Shown here: piece by piece, positions 8,324 to 17,837 of the stretch | How positions within the stretch are numbered: position 1 is the stretch's first letter | Layout of the letters: each line of letters opens with the position of its first letter | Assembly (NCBI RefSeq): GCF_900115145.1 | Contig: NZ_FOVL01000007.1 | Span: 1 to 64,000, forward strand | Direction: 5' to 3' | Origin: Salegentibacter flavus | GTDB taxonomy: Bacteria > Bacteroidota > Bacteroidia > Flavobacteriales > Flavobacteriaceae | Length of the DNA stretch: 64,000 bases | Notes under the pieces: generated by a model | Told to the model about the DNA's origin: nothing | The model's database searches: none | The model's input: the letters and a program-made list of their open reading frames with translations, nothing else | Made by a program: the position numbers and the translations under genes

Positions 8324-9466
8324 ATGAGTACCGATAACACATCATTGAAACTGGAAAAAGTAATGCCCGAAGCAGAAGATTTTCTTCCAATTCTGGGCAC
8401 CGATTTCGTTGAGCTATATGTAGGGAACGCCAAGCAGGCCGCCTATTATTACCAGCACGCCTGGGGATATGAACCGGTGGCCTATTCAGGTTTGGAAACC
8501 GGGAGAAAAGACCAGGTTTCTTATGTATTACAACAAGGAAAAATTAGAATCGTTCTGACCTCACCATTAACACCTGGTGGAGATCTTAATGAACACATCA
8601 ATAAACACGGGGATGGGGTTAAAATGATAGCTCTTTGGGTAGATGATGCCCGAAAAAGCTATGAAGAAACCACCAAAAGAGGCGCGAAATCCTACGTCGA
8701 ACCTTATGAGCTGGAAGATGAGCAAGGGAAGGCAGTAATTTCCGGGATACATACCTATGGTGAAACCATTCATCTTTTTGTGGAACGAAAAGATTATACC
8801 GGTCCGTTTTTACCTGGTTATAAAGCCTATACTTCAAGGGTGGAAACAAAAGAAACCGGTCTGAAATTTATTGACCATATGGTGGGCAATGTAGGCTGGA
8901 ACGAAATGAACAAATGGGTGGAATTTTATGCCAAAGTAATGGGATTTGCCCAAATGGTTTCTTTTGACGACAAGGATATTTCTACCGATTATACTGCGCT
9001 TATGAGTAAAGTTATGAGCAACGGTAATGGAAGAATAAAATTCCCTATCAACGAGCCGGCTGAAGGGAAGAAAAAATCTCAGATCGAAGAATATATAGAT
9101 TTTTATAACGGGGCAGGAGTGCAGCATATCGCTTTATCTACAGATAATATTATTGAAACCGTAACCGCACTCCGTGATCGTGGAGTAGAATTCCTGTACG
9201 TGCCAGAGACTTATTACGACACCCTCCTGGATAGGGTGGGTGAAATAGATGAAGAGCTCGAGCCGTTAAAAGAACTTGGAGTCTTAGTAGATCGTGATGA
9301 TGAAGGCTACTTGCTGCAAATATTTACCAAGCCTGTTTTAGACCGGCCAACAATGTTTTTTGAGATCATTCAGCGAAAAGGAGCCCAATCTTTCGGGAAA
9401 GGAAACTTTAAAGCACTTTTTGAAGCGATTGAGAGAGAGCAGGATTTACGGGGTACATTAAGTTAA
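8324..9466 (+). CDS. hppD: 4-hydroxyphenylpyruvate dioxygenase
   Basis: The enzyme converts 4-hydroxyphenylpyruvate to homogentisate using Fe(II) and O2. The 380-residue protein has the two tandem vicinal-oxygen-chelate modules of the family. The three iron ligands are recognisable: His in FIDHMVGNVG, His in VQHIALSTDN and Glu in MFFEIIQRKG. The C-terminal gate helix (FGKGNFKALFEAIE) is present. It is the second gene of the hmgA-hppD operon and is followed by a strong terminator about 190 bases later. Confidence 0.96.
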   Translation: MSTDNTSLKLEKVMPEAEDFLPILGTDFVELYVGNAKQAAYYYQHAWGYEPVAYSGLETGRKDQVSYVLQQGKIRIVLTSPLTPGGDLNEHINKHGDGVKMIALWVDDARKSYEETTKRGAKSYVEPYELEDEQGKAVISGIHTYGETIHLFVERKDYTGPFLPGYKAYTSRVETKETGLKFIDHMVGNVGWNEMNKWVEFYAKVMGFAQMVSFDDKDISTDYTALMSKVMSNGNGRIKFPINEPAEGKKKSQIEEYIDFYNGAGVQHIALSTDNIIETVTALRDRGVEFLYVPETYYDTLLDRVGEIDEELEPLKELGVLVDRDDEGYLLQIFTKPVLDRPTMFFEIIQRKGAQSFGKGNFKALFEAIEREQDLRGTLS

Positions 9467-9658
9467 GAGGTAATATTTGTCAACTTGTATAATTATTTTG
9501 ATAAAACCTTAAATTAATCACACCATTTTGGTTAAAGTCTATTTTTTGGTTGTAAATAAAGTGCCATTTGAGGACTTTTGCACTCGCATTTTTTGGAGTG
9601 GTTACCAAACAGTGTGATTTATTTTTTCATAATTTAAGTTTTAGTTGGTTAATAAGAC

Positions 9659-9691
9659 AAAAACCTCATCATTAATTTGATGAGGTTTTTT
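9659..9691 (+). terminator. Intrinsic terminator after hppD
   Basis: AAAAACCTCATCA (9659-9671) pairs perfectly with TGATGAGGTTTTT (9678-9690) around the loop TTAATT, giving a 13-bp stem that runs into a T tract. Confidence 0.85.
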
Positions 9692-9706
9692 GTTTAATTA
9701 CATTTG
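9676..9706 (+). promoter_or_regulatory. Bacteroidota-type promoter of the DUF3108-kynA-M23 operon
   Basis: TTTG (9676-9679), 19 bases, then TACATTTG (9699-9706): an excellent match to the TTTG/TANNTTTG consensus. Transcription would start near 9710, about 60 bases before the DUF3108 gene. The -33 element lies in the right arm of the preceding terminator. Confidence 0.65.
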
Positions 9707-9769
9707 GAATAGAAATTGTAAATATTGGTATTGTAACACGAATTTTACTTTTATCAGGAAGAAAAAGCC

Positions 9770-10546
9770 ATGAAAAAAATATTTGCAATACTCGCCATAC
9801 TTTTAACCTCCTTTTCTATGGAGGCACAATCACAGCAAGCTTTTGAGGCAGGAGAATGGTTCCGTTTCAGGATTCATTACGGTCCCTTTAATGCCAGTTA
9901 TGCCACTATGGAGGTTGAGGAAACCACGCTGCGTAATAATCCTGTTTATCATATTAAAGGTCGTGGAAAATCTACCGGGCTACTACATCTCTTTTTTAAG
10001 GTGGATGACGATTATCAGACTTTTATCGATAAAAAAGATGGAAAGCCTTATAAATTCATCAGAAAGATTGATGAGGGTGGTTACACCAAAGACCTGGAAA
10101 TAGACTTCAATCATAACAAAAACCAGGCGCATGTCTTCGATAAAAAGCATGGGAAAAATAACACTTATACTACCCAGGAAAATGTGCACGATATGTTGTC
10201 TGCATTTTATTATATTCGCAACAATATTAAGAGTGATGAGCTTAGTCCCGGAGATGAGATGAACCTCAATCTTTTTATAGATGATGAAACTATGAATTTC
10301 AAACTTAGGTTTCTTGGTCGCGAGGTGATCAAGACCAAGTTTGGGAAAGTGGCCACCCTGAAGTTCAGGCCTTTAGTGATGGCAGGAAGAGTATTTAAGG
10401 AAAAAGAAAGCCTTACTTTTTGGGTTTCTGATGATGCTAATAAATTACCTGTAAAAATTGAAGCAGATCTCAAAGTTGGCTCCCTGGATGCTGATCTGGA
10501 CGCTTATAAAGGACTAAAACACCCCTTCAGAATAATTGTAGATTAA
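9770..10546 (+). CDS. DUF3108 domain exported protein
   Basis: A 258-residue protein with a clear signal peptide (MKKIFAILAILLTSFSMEAQ) and one DUF3108 domain, a beta-rich periplasmic family of unknown function (motifs FRIHYGPFNASYATMEV, KVATLKFRPLVMAGRVFK, FWVSDDANKLPVKIEA). No catalytic residues are apparent. It is the first gene of an operon with kynA (1-base gap) and an M23 peptidase, an arrangement that hints at a cell envelope role rather than a link to tryptophan breakdown. Confidence 0.85.
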   Translation: MKKIFAILAILLTSFSMEAQSQQAFEAGEWFRFRIHYGPFNASYATMEVEETTLRNNPVYHIKGRGKSTGLLHLFFKVDDDYQTFIDKKDGKPYKFIRKIDEGGYTKDLEIDFNHNKNQAHVFDKKHGKNNTYTTQENVHDMLSAFYYIRNNIKSDELSPGDEMNLNLFIDDETMNFKLRFLGREVIKTKFGKVATLKFRPLVMAGRVFKEKESLTFWVSDDANKLPVKIEADLKVGSLDADLDAYKGLKHPFRIIVD

Positions 10547-10547
10547 C

Positions 10548-11513
10548 ATGGAAATTAAGCCAGAGATTGCCGAAAGAATAGCTAAACTCGAAGAGAAATT
10601 CAGAAATTCAGGGCAGGACCTCGGCTCGTATCTTGACGGATTGTTATACGATAAATACCTTACCTATTGGGATTATATCAATATAGATACCCTTTTAAGT
10701 CTTCAAAAAACACTTACTCATTTTCCCGATGAGAAGATTTTTATCTCTTATCACCAAATTACAGAACTATATTTCAAACTGATTATTCATGAGCAAAAGC
10801 AAATAATTGAAGCCAAAAATGAAGATGGGGCGTTTTATATTGAAAAATTCCACCGCCTAAATCGATATTTCAGGATATTAACCGATTCTTTTGATGTGAT
10901 GATCAAAGGAATGGACCGGAAACAATTCCTTAAGTTCAGGATGGCACTATTGCCGGCCAGTGGTTTCCAGTCGGCGCAGTTTAGAATGATCGAGATCTAT
11001 TCGACACCCCTGGAGAACCTTGTTCCTTTTGAAACCCGGGAGAATTTTTCTGCTGAAAATGGTTTCGAGGAATTACTGGAAAATATCTACTGGAAAAGGG
11101 GCGGAATAGACTTTAAAAGCGGAGAGAAAACCCTAACTCTTAAGCAATTCGAAGATCGATATATCGAAAGCTTTTTAAAGCTTGCCCGCGAAGTTGAAGG
11201 GAAAACCCTTTATCAAATTTACTTAGATCTTCCGGAAGAGATAAAAAATAATTCGGGATTGATCAATGCAATGCGTAATTTTGACGTTTACGTAAATATT
11301 AACTGGCCTCTGATGCATATTGGTGCTGCTTATCGCTATTTGAATAAAGATAACAAGACAATAAAGGCCACCGGAGGTACCAACTGGAAAGAGTTTCTTC
11401 CGCCGGGCTTTCAGAAAAACAGCTTTTTTCCTAATTTATGGAGTGAAGAAGAATTTAAAGAATGGGGAAAAGAATGGGTGGAGAATAAGTTTAATACAGA
11501 AAAAACAGCTTGA
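10548..11513 (+). CDS. kynA: Tryptophan 2,3-dioxygenase
   Basis: A heme enzyme that oxidises L-tryptophan to N-formylkynurenine, the first step of the kynurenine pathway. The 321-residue protein has the family opening LTYWDYINIDTLLSLQ and the substrate pocket segment FISYHQITELYFKLI. The likely heme-ligand His is in WPLMHIGAAYRYL, and a variant GGT loop (ATGGTNWKEFLPP) follows. It is more divergent from proteobacterial TDO than the hmgA and hppD products are from theirs. Its stop codon overlaps the TTG start of the next gene by 4 bases, so the two are translationally coupled. No kynureninase or formamidase is present nearby. Confidence 0.92.
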   Translation: MEIKPEIAERIAKLEEKFRNSGQDLGSYLDGLLYDKYLTYWDYINIDTLLSLQKTLTHFPDEKIFISYHQITELYFKLIIHEQKQIIEAKNEDGAFYIEKFHRLNRYFRILTDSFDVMIKGMDRKQFLKFRMALLPASGFQSAQFRMIEIYSTPLENLVPFETRENFSAENGFEELLENIYWKRGGIDFKSGEKTLTLKQFEDRYIESFLKLAREVEGKTLYQIYLDLPEEIKNNSGLINAMRNFDVYVNINWPLMHIGAAYRYLNKDNKTIKATGGTNWKEFLPPGFQKNSFFPNLWSEEEFKEWGKEWVENKFNTEKTA

Positions 11514-12751
11514 AAAAATTGAAAAAATTTAGTTACCTTATCTTGATATTGCTGGCTGTGACCGCCTGCAATGATGATGTGAAAGATGAAGCCATTAATA
11601 AAAATATGGCCAAGGTGAAAGCACCACCGGTAGTGAAGGAATATGGTTTTGTGCTCAACGATTTCGAGGTGGTTGTAGATACGATTGCCAGAGGGGATTT
11701 TTTTGGAAGTATCCTTGATAAGCAAGGGGTGAGCCCCGGAAAAGTACATGAGATCTCAGAGAAGGTAAAAGATACTTTTAATCCTGCCAGAATTATAGCC
11801 GGAAAAAAATACATTATACTTAAAGATAAAGATTCTGCTCAAACCCCTAAATTCTTTATTTACGAGAACGACAAAATAAACTACACTGTTGTCAACCTTA
11901 ATGAGCCCGCGGCATATAAAGCAAAACGCCCGGTTACTATAAAGAAGCGGGAAATATCCGGGGTTATTACATCTTCCCTTTCAGAAGCCATGCAAAATCA
12001 GGGTTTAAGTAATTTGCTGGTTTATGAACTTTCCAATATTTATCAGTGGAGCATAGATTTCTTTAAACTTCAGAAGGGAGATCAGTTTAAAATGGTTTAC
12101 GAAGAAAAATATATCGATGACACCATTTTTGCTGGAATCGAAAATGTTGAAGCTGCTGTTTTCAAACATTCTGGAAGACCTTTTTATGCATTCAACTATG
12201 AAACTGATTCTATTACCGGAAAGGCCAATTTTTATGATGAAGAAGCTAAGGCCTTGCAGAGCTTTTTCCTGAAAGCCCCCTTAAATTACAGCAGGATTTC
12301 CAGCCGGTATACAAAGCGCAGGTTTCATCCTGTACAAAAACGCTGGAAAGCCCATCTTGGGACAGATTATGCTGCAGCAACAGGCACACCTATTGTAAGT
12401 ACTGCCGATGGGACGGTTATCGCTTCAAGTTACACCTCGGGCAATGGGAATTATGTTAAGGTGCGCCATAACAGTAAATATACCACCCAATATCTTCATA
12501 TGACAAAGCGAAATGTGCGCAATGGACAGCGGGTTAAGCAGGGAGATATAATTGGTTATGTTGGAAGTACCGGCCTGGCTACAGGACCTCATGTATGTTA
12601 TCGCTTTTGGGTAAATGGTAGGCAGGTAGATCCCTATCGCCAGAACCTGCCAACTGCAAAACATATTGAAAACGAGCACAAAGAGGCTTACTTCGCTACT
12701 ATAGATGAGTTGAAACAAAGGCTAGACAGTATTCCTTATCAGGAAATTTAA
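11510..12751 (+). CDS. M23 family metallopeptidase lipoprotein
   Basis: A 413-residue lipoprotein likely to cut peptidoglycan cross-links. Translation begins at TTG (11510) overlapping the kynA stop; a second TTG lies nine bases on. The lipobox is at VTAC. A large N-terminal part with OapA/LysM-like features (GKKYIILKDKD) precedes the LytM/M23 domain from about residue 290. The zinc site has HLGTD (the HxxxD motif) and YLHM. The usual HxH near the end reads HVC (GPHVCYRFW), so a Cys replaces the expected second His ligand. This could still bind zinc or could mark a non-catalytic regulator. Confidence 0.9.
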   Translation: MKKLKKFSYLILILLAVTACNDDVKDEAINKNMAKVKAPPVVKEYGFVLNDFEVVVDTIARGDFFGSILDKQGVSPGKVHEISEKVKDTFNPARIIAGKKYIILKDKDSAQTPKFFIYENDKINYTVVNLNEPAAYKAKRPVTIKKREISGVITSSLSEAMQNQGLSNLLVYELSNIYQWSIDFFKLQKGDQFKMVYEEKYIDDTIFAGIENVEAAVFKHSGRPFYAFNYETDSITGKANFYDEEAKALQSFFLKAPLNYSRISSRYTKRRFHPVQKRWKAHLGTDYAAATGTPIVSTADGTVIASSYTSGNGNYVKVRHNSKYTTQYLHMTKRNVRNGQRVKQGDIIGYVGSTGLATGPHVCYRFWVNGRQVDPYRQNLPTAKHIENEHKEAYFATIDELKQRLDSIPYQEI

Positions 12752-12826
12752 TTCGATCCCAGTCGGGATTCTTAATCTCGGCAATTTTTAAGTTGATTAC
12801 GAGGCTGACTTCGTATTTTCCTTTTT

Positions 12827-12834
12827 TAAATTTG
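12827..12834 (+). promoter_or_regulatory. Probable -7 box of pgi
   Basis: TAAATTTG matches TANNTTTG and ends 34 bases before the pgi GTG. No good -33 element is seen. Two small hairpins (12756-12769 and 12799-12815) lie just upstream. Confidence 0.42.
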
Positions 12835-12868
12835 CAATTCATTTGAATTTTTAATTAAAATAACTGCT

Positions 12869-14500
12869 GTGAAAAATATAAATCCAACTCAAACAACTGC
12901 CTGGAAGAAATTAGCTGAACATTATAAGGAGGTAAAAAATCTGGAGATAAAGGAGTTGTTCGAAAAAGATCCCGGTCGTGCCTCTGAGTTTACTTTAGAA
13001 TGGGAAGATTTATATCTGGACTTCAGTAAAAACCGCATTACTTCAAAAACCAGAGGTTTGCTTAATGAGCTTGCCGAGGAGTGCGCTCTTCCTGAAGCTA
13101 TAGAAGCCTACTTTACCGGAGAAGCAATTAATAGGACAGAAAATCGCCCGGTACTGCATACTGCATTAAGGGCTGCCGAGGATGCCGTAATAGAAGTCGA
13201 TGGAGAAAATGTAATTTCTGAAGTTCAGGAAGTTAAAAGAAGGATCGAGAAGTTCACCAACTCGGTTATTGATGGGAGTAAAAAAGGTTATACAGGTTTG
13301 GCCTTCACCGATGTTGTAAATATCGGGATTGGAGGTTCAGATCTTGGGCCTAGTATGGTTACCGAAGCCTTAAAGCATTATAATAATCATCTTAAGGTAC
13401 ATTTTGTCTCGAATGTGGATGGAGACCATGTTCATGAACTCATTCAGGACCTTAATCCTGAAACCACACTTTTTCTGGTTGTTTCTAAAACCTTTACTAC
13501 CCAGGAGACAAGGTCTAACGCGACTACTATAAGAAACTGGTTTAGAAAAAAGTCTCCTCAGGAGGCGGTTTCAAAACATTTTGTTGCAGTATCTACGAAT
13601 ATTGAAAAAGTAGAGGAATTCGGAATAGATATTCAGAATGTTTTCCCGATGTGGGATTGGGTTGGTGGTCGTTTCTCCCTTTGGAGTGCCGTAGGCTTGT
13701 CTGTTAGCCTTGCCGTAGGCTATAATAATTTTGAAGCCCTTCTGAAAGGAGCTCAGAAGATGGATCGTCATTTCAGAGAAACCGATCTTTCAGAAAATAT
13801 TCCCGTGCAGCTAGCCATGTTAAGCGTTTGGTATAATAACTTTTTTGATGCTGAAAGCGAAGCTGTAATTCCTTATACTCAATATCTTCATAGATTGCCG
13901 GCCTATTTGCAGCAGGCTATCATGGAAAGCAACGGTAAGAGCGTAGACCGTAATGGGAAAAAAGTAGATTATCAAACCGGAACCCTTATTTGGGGAGAAC
14001 CCGGCACCAACTCCCAGCATGCCTTTTTTCAATTAATTCACCAAGGTACAAAATTGGTCCCTGCAGACTTTATAGGATTTAAGAAAAGTCTTTTTGGTGA
14101 CACCGATCACCATAATAAACTAATGGCCAATTTCTTCGCTCAAACTGAAGCTCTGCTTCAGGGAAAAACTCCTCAGGAAGTGATAAAGGAACTTGAGGAA
14201 AAAGGGATGTCGCGAGAAGCTCTGGAAGAGCTCCTGCCTTTTAAGGTTTTTGAAGGCAATAAACCTACAAATACCGTCTTGTTTGATAAACTCACTCCTG
14301 AAAGCCTGGGGAAACTAGTGGCTATGTATGAGCATAAGATCTTTGTTCAAGGCGTGATTTGGAATATCTTCAGTTACGATCAATGGGGTGTGGAATTAGG
14401 AAAGCAACTAGCGTCCAATATCCTTGAGGAAATCGAAAATAAACAGCTGAATGATCACGATTCTTCTACTAAAAACCTCTTAAAATTCTTTTTACAATAA
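12869..14500 (+). CDS. pgi: Glucose-6-phosphate isomerase
   Basis: Interconverts glucose-6-phosphate and fructose-6-phosphate in glycolysis and gluconeogenesis. The 543-residue protein has normal length. Signature regions are present: [14 protein letters not shown] (phosphate binding), [15 protein letters not shown] (PROSITE-type motif) and [10 protein letters not shown] at the C-terminal end, along with the [12 protein letters not shown] loop. The start is GTG at 12869, which fits the family N-terminus ([11 protein letters not shown]). It is a stand-alone gene after the M23 peptidase, with its own -7 box. Confidence 0.97.
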   Translation: MKNINPTQTTAWKKLAEHYKEVKNLEIKELFEKDPGRASEFTLEWEDLYLDFSKNRITSKTRGLLNELAEECALPEAIEAYFTGEAINRTENRPVLHTALRAAEDAVIEVDGENVISEVQEVKRRIEKFTNSVIDGSKKGYTGLAFTDVVNIGIGGSDLGPSMVTEALKHYNNHLKVHFVSNVDGDHVHELIQDLNPETTLFLVVSKTFTTQETRSNATTIRNWFRKKSPQEAVSKHFVAVSTNIEKVEEFGIDIQNVFPMWDWVGGRFSLWSAVGLSVSLAVGYNNFEALLKGAQKMDRHFRETDLSENIPVQLAMLSVWYNNFFDAESEAVIPYTQYLHRLPAYLQQAIMESNGKSVDRNGKKVDYQTGTLIWGEPGTNSQHAFFQLIHQGTKLVPADFIGFKKSLFGDTDHHNKLMANFFAQTEALLQGKTPQEVIKELEEKGMSREALEELLPFKVFEGNKPTNTVLFDKLTPESLGKLVAMYEHKIFVQGVIWNIFSYDQWGVELGKQLASNILEEIENKQLNDHDSSTKNLLKFFLQ

Positions 14501-14509
14501 AAATAACAT

Positions 14510-14523
14510 AAATGTTAACATTT
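14510..14523. promoter_or_regulatory. 14-bp perfect palindrome, possible operator
   Basis: AAATGTTAACATTT is a perfect palindrome that begins 10 bases after the pgi stop and ends 21 bases before the putative -33 element of the TonB receptor promoter. This is a suitable place for a dimeric regulator of that receptor. The regulator is unknown. Confidence 0.4.
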
Positions 14524-14544
14524 TCTTAATAGTTTTAATTCCTC

Positions 14545-14577
14545 TTGAATTAGATACTTGAAAAAGTTTTAATTTTG
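14545..14577 (+). promoter_or_regulatory. Promoter of the TonB-dependent receptor gene
   Basis: TTG (14545-14547), 22 bases, TAATTTTG (14570-14577). The start would be near 14581, leaving a 5' leader of about 105 bases. The decamer TTTTGCGGCG at 14573 recurs at 14647 inside the leader. Confidence 0.5.
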
Positions 14578-14686
14578 CGGCGTGAAAGATGCTGAAGTTA
14601 AAAATCTTAACATTTAGGTAAACCTGAATATTGAGGATTTAGCTTCTTTTGCGGCGAATATAAAACTCAACAAACAAAAATTAAAC

Positions 14687-17311
14687 ATGAGGAAACTATT
14701 AGCTTTAGCGTTGTTTTTAACAACTGCTACCATTTTTGCTCAGGGAACCATTACCGGAACGGTGATTGATTCTGAATTGAACAGTCCCTTGCCGGGTGCT
14801 ACTATTATGGAAGTAGGCACTAATAATGGGACAACTACCGATTTTGATGGAAACTTTAGCCTGGATGTAAATTCGGCTACAGGAAGTATCAGCATTTCAT
14901 TCGTAGGTTATGAGAAGCAAACCATTAGATTTAATGTTGCTCAGGGTGCGACCCAAGATCTTGGGGAATTTAACCTTAATCCTGATGCGGATGCTCTTTC
15001 TGAGGTAATCGTAGTAGGTAGAGGGGTAATTGACCTTGAAGAAGACCGTAGAACTCCAATCGCGGTTTCAACCATTACAAAAGCTGAAATTCAGAAAAAA
15101 GCAGCAGGTAACGTGGAATTTCCTGAAATTCTAAAAAACACTCCTTCGGTTTATGTTGCAAACCAGGCAGGTGGGTTTGGAGATTCCCAAATGTTTCTTC
15201 GTGGATTTAGCCAAAACAACACTGCATTCCTTTTAAATGGTCAACCTATTAACGGGATGGAAGATGGGAACATGTACTGGTCAAACTGGTCTGGTATTTC
15301 AGATATCGCCAATGCTGTACAGGTACAACGTGGACTAGGTTCATCTAAACTTGCTATTTCTTCTGTAGGTGGTACCGTAAACATCGTTACTAAAGCTACT
15401 GAAAGAACCGAGGGTGGTTTTGTAAGAGGTATGGTTGGTAATGGTAGCTACCTTAAAGGTACCGTTTCTTACGATACAGGAATTAACGAAAATGGATGGG
15501 GTTTTTCTTTCCTTTTAGATCACTGGCAGGGACACAGCAAGTATGCTGATGGAACTAAAGGACAGGGACAGAATTACTTTTTCTCTGTTGGTAAGAAAAT
15601 GGGAGATCATAACTTTAACTTCCTTCTTACTGGTGCCCCACAGTGGCACGACCAGAATTTCTCTAAGAGCATGGATCTTTATGACGAATATGGTGTAAAA
15701 TATAACAATAACTATGGTTTCCTTGAAGGGGAATATCTTACCAGCCGTAGAAACTACTATCACAAACCTGTTACGAACTTAAACTGGGACTGGAATATTT
15801 CTGAAAAATCAGACCTTTCAACTGTAGTTTACGCTTCGTTTGGTAGAGGTGGTGGAACTGGAACTTACGGAAACGGTCCTAACTATATAGACAATGGCTT
15901 AGATTCAAATCCAAGTGGAGCTTTTACTCAGGATGGATTAATCGATTGGGATTTTATCAAGAACGATTATAATGCTTCTATTGAAGGAGGGCTAAGTGAG
16001 GGTTACAACGGAACTTTATTAAGAGCTTCTGTGAACAACCACGCCTGGTATGGTGCAGTATCTAACTTTAGCCACGATACCGAAACTGGTTGGGCCTTTA
16101 ACGTTGGTACCGATTTACGTTGGTACACCGGAGACCACTTCCGTCAACTTACCGATCTTTTAGGACTTCAGGGTAGAATTGAGCCTATGGGTAGCCGTCC
16201 TGACGGTTATGTAGTTTCTGAAACTTTTGAAGCTAACCCATGGTCTGCATTATTTGATTATGCCGATGAAGATCAGCGAATCAATTATGACTATTCTGAG
16301 GATATTAATTATCAAGGTGGATTTGGTCAGGTTGAATATGCTAATGATATGTTCTCTGTTTTCTTCCAGGGCTCTGTATCTAATCAATCTTACCAAAGAA
16401 CAGACAGAGGTAACTTTGCTACCGCTAAGACCTCAGAGAAAGTAAATAAAACAGGTTACAACCTTAAGGGTGGTGCATCTTTCAATATCAATGAGCAAAA
16501 TGTTGTTTTCGCTAATGTTGGTAAGTATTCTCGTCAGCCTTTCCTTGATAACATTTTCCCAAGCTATGCCGATAACACTGAATTGGCCGATCCCGAAGTA
16601 GAAAATGAAGAAATCTTTGGTTTGGAAGCTGGTTATAAATTTGAAACAGGTGATTTCCAGGCTAACCTTAACGCCTATTACACCAAATGGGAAAACAGAT
16701 TCTTAAATGCTTCTGGTGAGTATAATCCAGCTGGAGGTGAAACCGTTCCAGATGCATCTTTCCTTTTTACCAATATCGGGCAGGTTCACCAGGGTCTTGA
16801 ATTAGACGTAAAATACCGTCCTGTTTATGGTTGGACACTAAAAGGTTATGCAACCATAGGTGATTGGAAATATGAGGGAACTACTCCAATTAGAGTACGA
16901 AATAACGATACTAATGCTTTTGTTGATGAGCTGGAAGCTGATCTTACTGATACCAATGTAGGCCTTGCTCCACAATCTTCGTTAGGACTTGGTACTGATG
17001 TACAAATCACGGAGAATTTTAGTATGGATATGGATATTAATCATTACGCTAATCTTTATGGATTTGTTGATGTAGAGGATGTGGCTTTCGCTACCCTTGA
17101 AGGTGAAACATACCAATCTGAAAAGCTTGAGGCCTACACTCTTGTTGATCTTGGTGCATCTTATAAGTTTAACTTTGGAGGTCAGAATATTCAGTTAAGA
17201 GGTAACGTGTATAACTTGTTTGATAACGAGTATATTAACCAAAGAGACCAGTATGGTTACTATTATGGTAATGGTCTTACATGGAACTTCTCTGTAAAGT
17301 ATAACTTCTAA
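14687..17311 (+). CDS. TonB-dependent outer membrane receptor
   Basis: An intact 874-residue receptor that imports an unknown substrate across the outer membrane. After the signal peptide (ending TIFAQG) comes a carboxypeptidase-D-like beta-sandwich (ITGTVIDSELNSPLPGATI, about 20-105). The plug follows (FLRGFSQNNTAFLLNGQPINGM, VQVQRGLGSSKLAISSVGGTVNIV), then a 22-strand barrel ending in the terminal Phe of VKYNF. It is shorter than SusC-type receptors and has no SusD partner beside it. A long leader and an upstream palindrome suggest regulated expression. A strong terminator follows. Confidence 0.93.
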   Translation: MRKLLALALFLTTATIFAQGTITGTVIDSELNSPLPGATIMEVGTNNGTTTDFDGNFSLDVNSATGSISISFVGYEKQTIRFNVAQGATQDLGEFNLNPDADALSEVIVVGRGVIDLEEDRRTPIAVSTITKAEIQKKAAGNVEFPEILKNTPSVYVANQAGGFGDSQMFLRGFSQNNTAFLLNGQPINGMEDGNMYWSNWSGISDIANAVQVQRGLGSSKLAISSVGGTVNIVTKATERTEGGFVRGMVGNGSYLKGTVSYDTGINENGWGFSFLLDHWQGHSKYADGTKGQGQNYFFSVGKKMGDHNFNFLLTGAPQWHDQNFSKSMDLYDEYGVKYNNNYGFLEGEYLTSRRNYYHKPVTNLNWDWNISEKSDLSTVVYASFGRGGGTGTYGNGPNYIDNGLDSNPSGAFTQDGLIDWDFIKNDYNASIEGGLSEGYNGTLLRASVNNHAWYGAVSNFSHDTETGWAFNVGTDLRWYTGDHFRQLTDLLGLQGRIEPMGSRPDGYVVSETFEANPWSALFDYADEDQRINYDYSEDINYQGGFGQVEYANDMFSVFFQGSVSNQSYQRTDRGNFATAKTSEKVNKTGYNLKGGASFNINEQNVVFANVGKYSRQPFLDNIFPSYADNTELADPEVENEEIFGLEAGYKFETGDFQANLNAYYTKWENRFLNASGEYNPAGGETVPDASFLFTNIGQVHQGLELDVKYRPVYGWTLKGYATIGDWKYEGTTPIRVRNNDTNAFVDELEADLTDTNVGLAPQSSLGLGTDVQITENFSMDMDINHYANLYGFVDVEDVAFATLEGETYQSEKLEAYTLVDLGASYKFNFGGQNIQLRGNVYNLFDNEYINQRDQYGYYYGNGLTWNFSVKYNF

Positions 17312-17332
17312 GAATAACTCTATATATTCTTG

Positions 17333-17358
17333 AAACCACCCTATTTGGGGTGGTTTTT
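17333..17358 (+). terminator. Intrinsic terminator after the TonB receptor
   Basis: AAACCACCC (17333-17341) pairs with GGGTGGTTT (17348-17356) around TATTTG, and the T tract continues to 17360. Confidence 0.88.
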
Positions 17359-17396
17359 TTATTTAAAAATGTATATTTACCCTAAAATCAAGCATT

Positions 17397-17834
17397 ATGT
17401 ATCCAACCATACAATTCATACATTCTTACTGGGCTTATCTGACCTTAATTGTTCTACTCATTGCTGCCGTGAATGCCATTGTTGGCTATACCAGCAACAA
17501 GGAATATGGCGCGACCAATTTCAGGCTTGCACTATTTAGCTTGATAACTTCACATATTCAATTGTTAATTGGACTTGTTCTGTATTTTCTGACCCCTTCT
17601 TTTCAGGTTCTCATGGAGCAAGGAATGGGCGAAGTGATGAAGAATTCCACTCATAGACTATACCTAGTAGAGCACCCATTAATTATGATAATTGCGGTGG
17701 TGCTGATCACCATGGGCTACTCTAAACATAAAACGAAACTCACTTCGAAACCAAAATTTAAGATCCTCGCAATTTTTTATACTATCGCATTAATTTTAAT
17801 GCTTAGCAGGATACCCTGGAGTGCCTGGTTTTAA
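17397..17834 (+). CDS. Small four-helix membrane protein, function unknown
   Basis: A 145-residue integral membrane protein with four predicted helices (about 9-29, 42-64, 90-110, 122-140). Conserved-looking features are an N-terminal IQFIHSYWAY, a STHRLYLVEHPLIM segment with two His residues, and a final SRIPWSAWF. Proteins like this in Flavobacteriia are often labelled as cytochrome b-like. The two His residues could bind heme, but that is inference. Its stop is 3 bases from the end of the convergent nuclease gene. Confidence 0.75.
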   Translation: MYPTIQFIHSYWAYLTLIVLLIAAVNAIVGYTSNKEYGATNFRLALFSLITSHIQLLIGLVLYFLTPSFQVLMEQGMGEVMKNSTHRLYLVEHPLIMIIAVVLITMGYSKHKTKLTSKPKFKILAIFYTIALILMLSRIPWSAWF

Positions 17835-17837
17835 TTC

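Larger units (their letters stand above)
9467..9769 (+). other. 303-base intergenic region with terminator and promoter
   Basis: No gene was found here in any frame. The first 190 bases are AT-rich without a clear structure apart from a short ACCA/TGGT hairpin near 9520. The rest holds the hppD terminator and, overlapping it, the promoter of the next operon, both listed separately. Confidence 0.6.
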
